A stretch of 42,475 bases of DNA. It comes from Bacteroidota bacterium. GTDB taxonomy: Bacteria > Bacteroidota > Bacteroidia > Flavobacteriales > Flavobacteriaceae. Each line of letters begins with the position of its first letter. The first letter of the stretch is position 1. The stretch spans positions 1 through 42,475 of the forward strand of contig JAQCJC010000009.1 in NCBI GenBank assembly GCA_027593245.1, in the 5' to 3' direction. Below are positions 10,075 through 18,091 of the stretch, piece by piece. The notes beneath the pieces are model-generated. The model was not told where the DNA came from. It was given only the letters and a program-made list of their open reading frames with translations, and ran no database searches. Made by a program: the position numbers and the translations under genes.

Positions 10075-10989
10075 TTACGGGACCTCTTTAATTAATAACC
10101 AGGCAGCAGCGTCTTGAGTACGCTTAATAGTGTAAAGCGCACGTTCAGCTTCTGGACGAGTACGGAAGCTTTCATACACAACCTGATGTAGACCATAACG
10201 ATTTTGACCAATTTTTCGGGCATTAAACCCAAGGCGTTTAAGCTGTCGGAGCTTACGCTCACTGTTGGCCTCAACGCGGAACGCACCTGCAACAATATGA
10301 AAACTTCCTAAAGACCTCTCAAGTTCTAAAGTCACAGCGGGCAGAGGATTACTCAAAACAAATGTAGCTTCTTGAATTTTGTTGTCTAAAGCAATATTAG
10401 CATCCTGTTGGGCTAATATGTTTTGCTGCTCTATTTGCTTTAAATAGGCATTTGAACCAAAAAATCCACCCAAGCCCAGCATGAGTACTGCAACCGCAGC
10501 ATACTTAAAAAGAACTTGTGTCTTTTGTTTTCTAGATGCTAATACAATTGGCGCTTTTTTGTCGGAGAATTTTGAAATTTCTGGAGAGACAAATTGCGAC
10601 AGTCCAAAGGACTCAGTTAAATAGTTTACAATATAGGAAGGCTCAAAAAGTAATTGCCCATCCTTAGTTCTTTTTAATTCGCCAATATTTGGTAAAATTA
10701 ACGTCTCACCTCTCTTCAAACGCTGTTCTAGGCTTACCACTTGTTTGGTAATTTTATCGATTGCGTTTTCATAAGAAATTTGCTCAATTTCAGCAATATG
10801 ATTCGCCAAAACACCATCATTAGATTGCAATTGCCCATTAAAAGACAGGCGTTTTTTTGGAGGGTAAAAAGTATTTGATGTCTGGTGAATACTTGCAGGA
10901 ATTTTATGCGTCAGGAAAGCACCAAAACCAGGCACCACGACACATTCGTAGCGGTAAAGTAGATTGCTGATGTATTGACTCAATTGCAT
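10075..10989 (-). CDS. HU/CCDC81-like domain + TM + SPOR domain protein
   Basis: N-terminus MQLSQYISNLLYRYECVVVPGFGAFLTHK and GETLILPNIGEL; single TM (YAAVAVLMLGLGGFFG); C-terminal SPOR domain (GSFHIVAGAFRVEANSERKLRQLKRLGFNARKIGQNRYGLHQV). Confidence 0.85.
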   Translation of the reverse strand: MQLSQYISNLLYRYECVVVPGFGAFLTHKIPASIHQTSNTFYPPKKRLSFNGQLQSNDGVLANHIAEIEQISYENAIDKITKQVVSLEQRLKRGETLILPNIGELKRTKDGQLLFEPSYIVNYLTESFGLSQFVSPEISKFSDKKAPIVLASRKQKTQVLFKYAAVAVLMLGLGGFFGSNAYLKQIEQQNILAQQDANIALDNKIQEATFVLSNPLPAVTLELERSLGSFHIVAGAFRVEANSERKLRQLKRLGFNARKIGQNRYGLHQVVYESFRTRPEAERALYTIKRTQDAAAWLLIKEVP

Positions 10990-11086
10990 AATCTCAAATG
11001 TATAAATTTTTTTTGAATTTACACGCCGACTTAAAGAAGAAGTTTGTCTCACAGATTTTATATATTTACGTCTAAATTTCCCCCAA

Positions 11087-12187
11087 ATGAAGCCTACAAA
11101 ATTATATTATGCCATGGCCCTTCAGGCTGTTCCTCATATTGGCGATATTACCGCCAAAAAACTCATTCAACATTGCGGTACACCAGAGGCGGTATTTAAA
11201 GCCTCGAAAAAAGAACTTGAATCTATTGATGGAATAGGCGCTGTAATCATCAATGCGCTACGTCATTCGAAAACTTTAAGATTGGCGGAACAAGAACTAG
11301 AGTTTATTAATAAAAACAATATTCAAGCAAATTACTTTGAAGATGAAGACTATCCTTTTCGGCTCAAACACTGTATTGATGGCCCTTTAGTGTTATTCAA
11401 AAAAGGAAACATTAAATGGAATGCATCGCCAGTAATTAGTATTGTAGGGACACGAAAACTGACACGCTATGGCAAAAAACAATGCGAGGATTTAGTTGAT
11501 GAACTTTCAGTATTTAACCCCATTGTTGTATCAGGGTTTGCTTACGGCGCTGATATAACGGCGCATAAAGCGGCACTTAAACACAATTTGCAAACTGTAG
11601 GGTGTATGGCTCATGGACTTCATAACACTTATCCTTCAGGACATAAAAAATACCGCAATGCTGTCGAATCTCATGGCGGGGTTATTAGTGATTTTTGGAG
11701 TACCGATAGCTTTAATCCTTACAATTTTTTGAGAAGAAACCGCCTGATTGCCGGTTTAAGCGAAGCTACTATTGTTATTGAATCTGGGGCAAAAGGAGGC
11801 AGCCTAAGTACTGCGCGTTTAGCACTTGATTACAACCGTGAAGTCTTTGCAGTTCCAGGGCGAACTGACGATTCACAAAGTATTGGCTGCCTTAATTTAA
11901 TAAAAACAAAAAATGCCCATCTTCTATCCACTCCAGCAGATGTGGCATACATACTTAATTGGTCAATCGAAACAAAGGCAAAACCTATTCAAAAAAAACT
12001 ATTCGTTAGCATGAAACCCGAAGAGTTAGAAATATATAATTGCCTAAAAAAACGGGGGAGACTGCCTTTAGATCTCATTGCATTGCAGTGTAAAATGCCA
12101 ACTTCTGAAGCAGCTTATCTATTAATGAATTTAGAATTGAATGGGGCTGTTCGCCCACTTCCTGGAAAAGAATTTGAATTGGCTTAA
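11087..12187 (+). CDS. dprA: DNA-processing protein DprA
   Basis: N-terminal HhH-like region, VSGFAYGADITAHKAAL, SGAKGGSLSTARLALDYNREVFAVPGR. Confidence 0.97.
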   Translation: MKPTKLYYAMALQAVPHIGDITAKKLIQHCGTPEAVFKASKKELESIDGIGAVIINALRHSKTLRLAEQELEFINKNNIQANYFEDEDYPFRLKHCIDGPLVLFKKGNIKWNASPVISIVGTRKLTRYGKKQCEDLVDELSVFNPIVVSGFAYGADITAHKAALKHNLQTVGCMAHGLHNTYPSGHKKYRNAVESHGGVISDFWSTDSFNPYNFLRRNRLIAGLSEATIVIESGAKGGSLSTARLALDYNREVFAVPGRTDDSQSIGCLNLIKTKNAHLLSTPADVAYILNWSIETKAKPIQKKLFVSMKPEELEIYNCLKKRGRLPLDLIALQCKMPTSEAAYLLMNLELNGAVRPLPGKEFELA

Positions 12188-13152
12188 TAGCCCAGTTTTT
12201 CCCGCACTCGACTTAAAACTTTGTTTGCGACTGCATTTGCTTTTTCTGCCCCTAAGGCTAGAGCTTGTACTATTTCCTCAGGGTTTGCTATATAGTGGTT
12301 ATAGCGTTCGCGTTCGTCAGAAAATTGTTTACAGATTAAGTCAAACAATGCTTGTTTTGCATGACCATATCCGTAATTTCCGCCTTCGTAATTTTTTTTC
12401 ATCTCGGCAATTTCTACAGCTGAAGCGAGTAACTCATACAAAGCAAAGCAGTTACAGCTATTCCAGTCTTTAGGCTCTTCTAGTGGAGTGCTATCTGTCT
12501 TGATAGACATAATTTGTTTACGAAGCTTTTTGTCATTTTGAAAAATATCAATGACATTATTTTTGCTTTTACTCATTTTTTGACCGTCTGTTCCTGGGAT
12601 GAGTTTTGTTTGCTCTTGAATTTTAGCTGTAGGTAAAACAAAGGTCTCACCCATTTTGGCGTGAAATCGCGATGCGACATCTCTAGTCATTTCAATATGT
12701 TGAAGCTGATCTTTCCCAACTGGGATAACATGAGCATCATACAATAAAATATCGGCAGCCATGAGCATAGGATAGCTAAACAAACCGCCATTTATATCTT
12801 CTAAACGACTCGCTTTATCTTTAAAACTATGTGCTAATTCTAATCTGGAAAAAGGGAAAAAACAACTCAAATACCATGCGAGTTCCGTAGCTTGAGGGAC
12901 ATCGCTTTGCTTGTAAAAAACTGTGGTGTTGATATCAAGGCCGCAAGCGAGCCAAGCTGCAGCTGTGGACAAGGTGTTTTGTCTTAGTGTTTCTGCGTCT
13001 TTGATTTGTGTAAGCGAGTGTAAATCGGCAATAAACAAAAAGGAATCATTTGTACGATTGTTGCTCATCTCAATCGCAGGGATGATGGCTCCTAAAATAT
13101 TTCCTAGATGTGGTGTGCCTGTACTCTGTACCCCTGTTAAAATTCTTGCCAT
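12184..13152 (-). CDS. trpS: Tryptophanyl-tRNA synthetase
   Basis: TGVQSTGTPHLGNILGAI and KMSKSKNN class I aaRS signatures. Confidence 0.98.
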   Translation of the reverse strand: MARILTGVQSTGTPHLGNILGAIIPAIEMSNNRTNDSFLFIADLHSLTQIKDAETLRQNTLSTAAAWLACGLDINTTVFYKQSDVPQATELAWYLSCFFPFSRLELAHSFKDKASRLEDINGGLFSYPMLMAADILLYDAHVIPVGKDQLQHIEMTRDVASRFHAKMGETFVLPTAKIQEQTKLIPGTDGQKMSKSKNNVIDIFQNDKKLRKQIMSIKTDSTPLEEPKDWNSCNCFALYELLASAVEIAEMKKNYEGGNYGYGHAKQALFDLICKQFSDERERYNHYIANPEEIVQALALGAEKANAVANKVLSRVREKLGY

Positions 13153-13179
13153 GTAGCTGTTATTGCTTTGATTTTGCTA

Positions 13180-13187
13180 CAAAGGTA
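13180..13187 (-). promoter_or_regulatory. Candidate trpS promoter: TACCTTTG (-7) with TTG (-33) at 13208-13210
   Basis: TTG-N20-TACCTTTG on the minus strand, about 27 nt upstream of the trpS ATG. Confidence 0.6.
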
Positions 13188-13227
13188 CTTTTTTTGCCCT
13201 AATCGCTCAATATTTTTATTAGTTTTG

Positions 13228-13968
13228 ATGCTAATGAAGTTAATACAATACCCGCTTTGGATAATTTATAGAGTTTGGTTCTATGTTTTAGTAGGGTTGA
13301 CTATTGTAGTTTTATTTCCTTTATTATTTATATCCGTATTAAGATCTTCTTGGTACCCTTTCTTTTTCAGATTAGCCCGAGTTTGGTCTAAATGCATTCT
13401 TTTGGGGATGGGATTTTATTGGCAGACAAAATGGGCGCAAGAATTAGAAAAAGGGCAGAGCTATATTTTTGTAGCAAACCACACCTCAATGACGGACATT
13501 ATGTTGATGTTTGTTGTAATTAAAAACCACCCATTTGTCTTTGTTGGTAAACAAGAATTAGCTCGGATTCCATTGTTTGGGTTTTTTTACAAACGTACTT
13601 GTATCCTTGTCGACCGAGGGGATATTAAAAGCAGGCAAGCCGTTTTCAAGAGAGCCCAAAAGCGCATTGAAAGTGGCCTAAGTATTTGTATTTTTCCAGA
13701 AGGAGGTGTCCCCCCAGAATCGGTTGTTTTAGACCGTTTTAAGTTAGGGGCATTCCGTTTAGCCGTTGACCATCAATTACCATTAGTACCCCTCACTTTT
13801 CTAGATAACAAAAAAAGATTATCCTATACTATTTTTAGCGGAGGCCCCGGGAGGATGAGAACAATAGGGCATTCGTTTTTACACCCAAAAAATTATGGTA
13901 AAGATGCTGCAAAAAAAATGAGCAGTGCGGTCTATGACCTTCTGCTCACTTCTTTAAAAGGGGAATAA
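13228..13968 (+). CDS. 1-acyl-sn-glycerol-3-phosphate acyltransferase family (LPLAT)
   Basis: NHTSMTD (HX4D motif), FPEGG motif, N-terminal TM; start set to MLMKLIQ because upstream DNA holds the divergent trpS promoter. Confidence 0.9.
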   Translation: MLMKLIQYPLWIIYRVWFYVLVGLTIVVLFPLLFISVLRSSWYPFFFRLARVWSKCILLGMGFYWQTKWAQELEKGQSYIFVANHTSMTDIMLMFVVIKNHPFVFVGKQELARIPLFGFFYKRTCILVDRGDIKSRQAVFKRAQKRIESGLSICIFPEGGVPPESVVLDRFKLGAFRLAVDHQLPLVPLTFLDNKKRLSYTIFSGGPGRMRTIGHSFLHPKNYGKDAAKKMSSAVYDLLLTSLKGE

Positions 13969-13985
13969 ATTAATTTTCTGCCGTT

Positions 13986-14990
13986 TTAAACCCCGTCTTT
14001 GATGGCTGTTTTAATTTTTTCTTCAAGCTCATCCATAAGGTCTGGATTGTCTTTTATCATTTGCTTAACGGCATCGCGTCCTTGTCCTAGTTTAGTTTCA
14101 TCATAGCTAAACCACGACCCACTTTTTTTGATAATTTCAAAATCAACCGCAAGATCAAGGATTTCACCAACTTTAGAAACACCTTCACCATACATAATGT
14201 CAAATTCTACAAGTTTGAATGGAGGAGCAACTTTATTTTTTACCACTTTGACCCGAGTTTTGTTTCCAAGAACCGTTCCGTCCGTGTCCTTTATTTGGGT
14301 CGATCGTCTAATATCCAAACGGACAGAGGCGTAAAATTTTAGGGCATTTCCCCCTGTTGTAGTTTCTGGATTTCCAAACATTACCCCAATTTTTTCACGC
14401 AATTGGTTGATGAAAATCATCGTACAGTTTGTCTTACTTATTGATCCTGTAAGTTTTCTTAGTGCTTGAGACATCAGTCGAGCGTGAAGACCCATTTTTG
14501 AATCGCCCATCTCTCCTTCAATTTCGCTTTTTGGCGTTAGCGCCGCAACCGAGTCAATAACAATCATATCGATTGCTCCTGAACGTATTAGGTTATCCGC
14601 AATCTCTAGAGCTTGTTCTCCGTTGTCGGGCTGTGAAATGATGAGGTTATCAATATCAATCCCTAGGTTTTGAGCATAAAACCGATCGAAGGCATGTTCG
14701 GCATCAATGAATGCCGCAATCCCTCCTGCTTTTTGAGCCTCGGCAATAGCATGAAGGGTAAGCGTAGTTTTTCCGGATGATTCTGGTCCGTAAATTTCTA
14801 TAACACGCCCCTTGGGATAACCGCCAACCCCTAAGGCAAGATCTAACCCCAATGAGCCAGAAGAAATAACATCCACATCAACCACAGGGGCATCACTCAT
14901 TTTCATTACGGTGCCTTTTCCGTATGCTTTGTCGAGTTTGTCTAGGGTTAATTTTAGCGCTTTGAGTTTTGCTTCTTTTTCGTTGCTCAT
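13986..14990 (-). CDS. recA: Recombinase RecA
   Basis: [55 protein letters not shown]. Confidence 0.99.
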   Translation of the reverse strand: MSNEKEAKLKALKLTLDKLDKAYGKGTVMKMSDAPVVDVDVISSGSLGLDLALGVGGYPKGRVIEIYGPESSGKTTLTLHAIAEAQKAGGIAAFIDAEHAFDRFYAQNLGIDIDNLIISQPDNGEQALEIADNLIRSGAIDMIVIDSVAALTPKSEIEGEMGDSKMGLHARLMSQALRKLTGSISKTNCTMIFINQLREKIGVMFGNPETTTGGNALKFYASVRLDIRRSTQIKDTDGTVLGNKTRVKVVKNKVAPPFKLVEFDIMYGEGVSKVGEILDLAVDFEIIKKSGSWFSYDETKLGQGRDAVKQMIKDNPDLMDELEEKIKTAIKDGV

Positions 14991-15156
14991 ATTTTAATGT
15001 TTTAAGGGTTGTTTTAGTCTTGCTAAAATACTATTTCTTTGCAAAATTTACGGTATTCAAAAACGCTTTTTGTATAAATTTAACGCACCAAGCGCGGTTT
15101 TTTTGATAAACCATATGCAAAACCATTTCACTTTCCTTCACAATTATAAAAAGTAT

Positions 15157-15164
15157 TACATTTG
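15157..15164 (+). promoter_or_regulatory. Candidate -7 element TACATTTG upstream of trhO
   Basis: Matches TAnnTTTG; about 37 nt upstream of the ATG. Confidence 0.5.
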
Positions 15165-15201
15165 TAGCTAATATATTCATTAACTTAAACTCAGGTATAG
15201 C

Positions 15202-16272
15202 ATGCAACTGTACAACAACTTAAGCAATAATGAAAGAGCAGATCTTATAAAAGATGCAGGTAAAGACCGCCTTACCATCTCTTTCTACAAATATGCCAAA
15301 ATCGGCAATCCTGAACTTCTTCGAAATCACTTGTTTATATTTTGGAACTCCATAGATGTCCTAGGCCGGATTTATGTTGCCCACGAAGGAATTAATGCAC
15401 AGTTATCCGTGCCGGCAGAAAATTTTAATATCTTCAAGGCTCATTTAGATACTATTTCATTTCTTGAGAACGTTCGGCTCAACATAGCCATCGAACAAGA
15501 CATGTTTTCTTTCCTCAAACTTAAAGTAAAAGTGAGAGATAAAATTGTCGCCGATGGACTAAGCGATGAAACATTTGATGTGACTGACATTGGAACACAT
15601 GTTGATGCGGAAAAATTTAATGAACTTATTGAAGACGAAAATACGGTTCTTGTTGATATGCGCAACCATTACGAAAGTGAAATAGGACATTTTAAAAACG
15701 CCCTAACTCCTGACGTTGACACGTTTAGAGACTCCCTGGATTTAATTGAAGATCAGCTTAAAGAGCACAAAGAAAGCAAAAAGCTTGTGATGTATTGCAC
15801 TGGAGGAATTCGTTGTGAAAAAGCGAGTGCTTATTACAAACACAAAGGATTCAAAAATGTTTACCAGCTAGAGGGCGGAATTATAAATTACGCCCGACAA
15901 GTCAGCACTTTAGGATTGGAAAATAAGTTTTTTGGTAAAAATTTCGTGTTTGACCAAAGACGAGCGGAAAAGATCTCGGATGAAGTTATTGCACAATGTC
16001 ATCAATGCGGTGCCCCAGCAGATATTCATATAAATTGCGCCAACGAGGCATGTCACTTATTATTTATTCAATGCGATTCGTGTAAAGAAACCATGGAGAA
16101 TTGTTGTTCATCGTCTTGTATGGAGATCAACCGCTTACCCTACGAACAGCAAAAAGCGCTGCGCAAAGGCCAAGGCAATAGCAACGATATTTTCAAAAAA
16201 GGCCGTGCGGACCATCTGCCACACAAAAAAGACCTCAGAAATATTTTTGAGACCTTGCAGAAGCAGCCCTAA
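15202..16272 (+). CDS. trhO: tRNA uridine(34) hydroxylase, rhodanese family (TrhO/YceA, UPF0176)
   Basis: Rhodanese loop VMYCTGGIRCEKA; Cys-rich C-terminus CHQCGAPADIHINCANEACHLLFIQCDSCKETMENCCSSSC. Confidence 0.93.
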   Translation: MQLYNNLSNNERADLIKDAGKDRLTISFYKYAKIGNPELLRNHLFIFWNSIDVLGRIYVAHEGINAQLSVPAENFNIFKAHLDTISFLENVRLNIAIEQDMFSFLKLKVKVRDKIVADGLSDETFDVTDIGTHVDAEKFNELIEDENTVLVDMRNHYESEIGHFKNALTPDVDTFRDSLDLIEDQLKEHKESKKLVMYCTGGIRCEKASAYYKHKGFKNVYQLEGGIINYARQVSTLGLENKFFGKNFVFDQRRAEKISDEVIAQCHQCGAPADIHINCANEACHLLFIQCDSCKETMENCCSSSCMEINRLPYEQQKALRKGQGNSNDIFKKGRADHLPHKKDLRNIFETLQKQP

Positions 16273-16356
16273 CTCAAACAGGGTTTTGTGTAATATCAAT
16301 CTTTTTTAAGTTCCTAAATAAGCTTATATTTACCTATCGATTGAATTAATAAACAG

Positions 16357-16381
16357 TTGTTTGTGTTTTTGACACAAACAA
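16357..16381 (+). promoter_or_regulatory. Perfect 10-bp inverted repeat in the ricT leader (TTGTTTGTGT-TTTTG-ACACAAACAA)
   Basis: Exact reverse-complement arms, 17 nt before the ricT ATG; no T-tract follows on either strand, so not a terminator. Confidence 0.6.
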
Positions 16382-16398
16382 TCATAATATAAAGCAAT

Positions 16399-17604
16399 AT
16401 GGGGTGTGCAAGTTGCGCAACAAGTAAAAATGGCCAGCCAAAAGGATGCAAAAATAATGGGACTTGCGGCACAGATTCCTGCAACAAACTTACCGTATTT
16501 GATTGGCTTTCAAACATGAGTTTACCAAGTGGTGCTCAGCCGTTCAATTGGATTGAAGTACGGTTTAAGAATGGGCGTAAGCAGTACTACAAAAACACTG
16601 AGAAGCTCACATTAAGTATTGGTGATGTGGTCGCAACAGAAGCTGAGTCTGGACACGACGTTGGTATGGTAACTTTAACAGGGGAGTTGGTGAAGGTACA
16701 GATGAAGCGCAAAAAAATACCAGAGACCGTAGAAAAAACACTAAAAATTTTCCGTAAAGCAACTCAAAGGGACATCGACATTTGGATAGAGTGTAGAGAT
16801 AAAGAAGAGGAGATGCAAGTTAAAGCACGACAGTTTGCTATTGATTTGCGGCTAGACATGAAAATCTCTGATATTGAGTTTCAAGGGGATGGAAGCAAAG
16901 CAACGTTTTATTACACTGCAGATGCGCGCGTTGATTTTAGAGAACTTATTAAGGTTTACGCTAGAGAGTTTAGAATCCGGATTGAAATGAGGCAAGTAGG
17001 TTTGCGCCAAGAAGCTGCAAGACTTGGCGGAATTGGCTCATGCGGCCGCGAGCTGTGCTGCTCAACATGGCTTACTGATTTTAGATCAGTAAGCACCTCT
17101 GCAGCGCGCTACCAACAACTATCTTTAAATCCTTTAAAATTAGCAGGGCAATGTGGAAAGCTAAAATGTTGTTTAAATTATGAATTAGATGCCTATTTAG
17201 ATGCACTTCAATCTTTTCCAAAAACAACGGTCAAACTAAAGACAGAAAAAGGAACTGCAGTTTGTCAAAAAACGGATATTTTTAAAGGTATTATGTGGTA
17301 TGCTTACGAAGGAGAGTGGATGAATTGGTTCACCTTAACTACTGAGCAAGCTAATGCCATTATCGACTCTAACAAATCAGGGCAAAAAGTATCGAGTTTA
17401 GAAGAATACGCCGTTGAGCTTTCCGCTACAACAGATACTAAAGTCGATTTCGAAAACGTTGTTGGACAAGACAGCTTAACACGCTTTGATCGCCCTAAAG
17501 GCAACCCAAATAATAGAAAAAGAAAACGCAGCAATAAACGAAAGCCTCGAAATGAAAGCGTACAAAAAAATAATTCTACGAAGTCTAAAAAGAATGCGAA
17601 TTAG
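16399..17604 (+). CDS. ricT: PSP1-domain regulatory iron-sulfur-containing protein RicT (YaaT)
   Basis: Signatures GGIGSCGRELCCSTWL and LAGQCGKLKCCLNYELDAY; Cys-rich N-terminus; basic tail. Confidence 0.93.
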   Translation: MGCASCATSKNGQPKGCKNNGTCGTDSCNKLTVFDWLSNMSLPSGAQPFNWIEVRFKNGRKQYYKNTEKLTLSIGDVVATEAESGHDVGMVTLTGELVKVQMKRKKIPETVEKTLKIFRKATQRDIDIWIECRDKEEEMQVKARQFAIDLRLDMKISDIEFQGDGSKATFYYTADARVDFRELIKVYAREFRIRIEMRQVGLRQEAARLGGIGSCGRELCCSTWLTDFRSVSTSAARYQQLSLNPLKLAGQCGKLKCCLNYELDAYLDALQSFPKTTVKLKTEKGTAVCQKTDIFKGIMWYAYEGEWMNWFTLTTEQANAIIDSNKSGQKVSSLEEYAVELSATTDTKVDFENVVGQDSLTRFDRPKGNPNNRKRKRSNKRKPRNESVQKNNSTKSKKNAN

Positions 17605-18085
17605 ACTAATATATGGCATTTTAGTTATTGTTTTGATGGCTTCTTGTAATCGAAACTCAACTTTTGATCATTACACTTCAATTGACGGTAATTGGGGGAA
17701 AGACGAGGTTATTTCTTACGACTTCACAATAACGGATAGTATTAAAAAACACAATCTGTTTTTTAAAATCAGAACATCTGAGGACTATAAATTCAGCAAT
17801 TTGTATCTTATAGTCGATTTAAAGTACCCTAACGGCAAGCTGCAAAAAGACACTTTAGAATACCAAATGGCAAGACCAGACGGTTCTATGTTGGGGGATG
17901 GTCTAATGCTTATTAAGGAACACAAACTTTGGTATAAAGGACACCAAACCCCTTTTGTGTTTTCCGAAAAAGGAGATTATACGATCAGTATACGTCAAGC
18001 AATGCGCGCACTGAACAAAGTCTCTGGGCTGAAATCTTTAGAAGGAGTTTTGGATGTAGGGTTTAGTATAGAAAATTTGGATTAA
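17552..18085 (+). CDS. gldH: Gliding motility lipoprotein GldH
   Basis: Lipobox VIVLMASC; DHYTSIDGNWGKDEVISYDFTITDS...YPNGKLQKDTLEYQMARPDGSMLGDG typical of GldH; next to ricT and a PBP1A gene. Confidence 0.92.
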   Translation: MKAYKKIILRSLKRMRIRLIYGILVIVLMASCNRNSTFDHYTSIDGNWGKDEVISYDFTITDSIKKHNLFFKIRTSEDYKFSNLYLIVDLKYPNGKLQKDTLEYQMARPDGSMLGDGLMLIKEHKLWYKGHQTPFVFSEKGDYTISIRQAMRALNKVSGLKSLEGVLDVGFSIENLD

Positions 18086-18091
18086 TAAATA

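Noticed and set aside
15040-15060. recA promoter match TAAATTTTG
   Set aside because: Has three bases between TA and TTTG instead of two, so it does not fit the TAnnTTTG consensus; not listed as a feature
16267-16287. CCCT...AGGGTTTT possible terminator after trhO
   Set aside because: Only a 4-bp stem and short T-run; too weak to call
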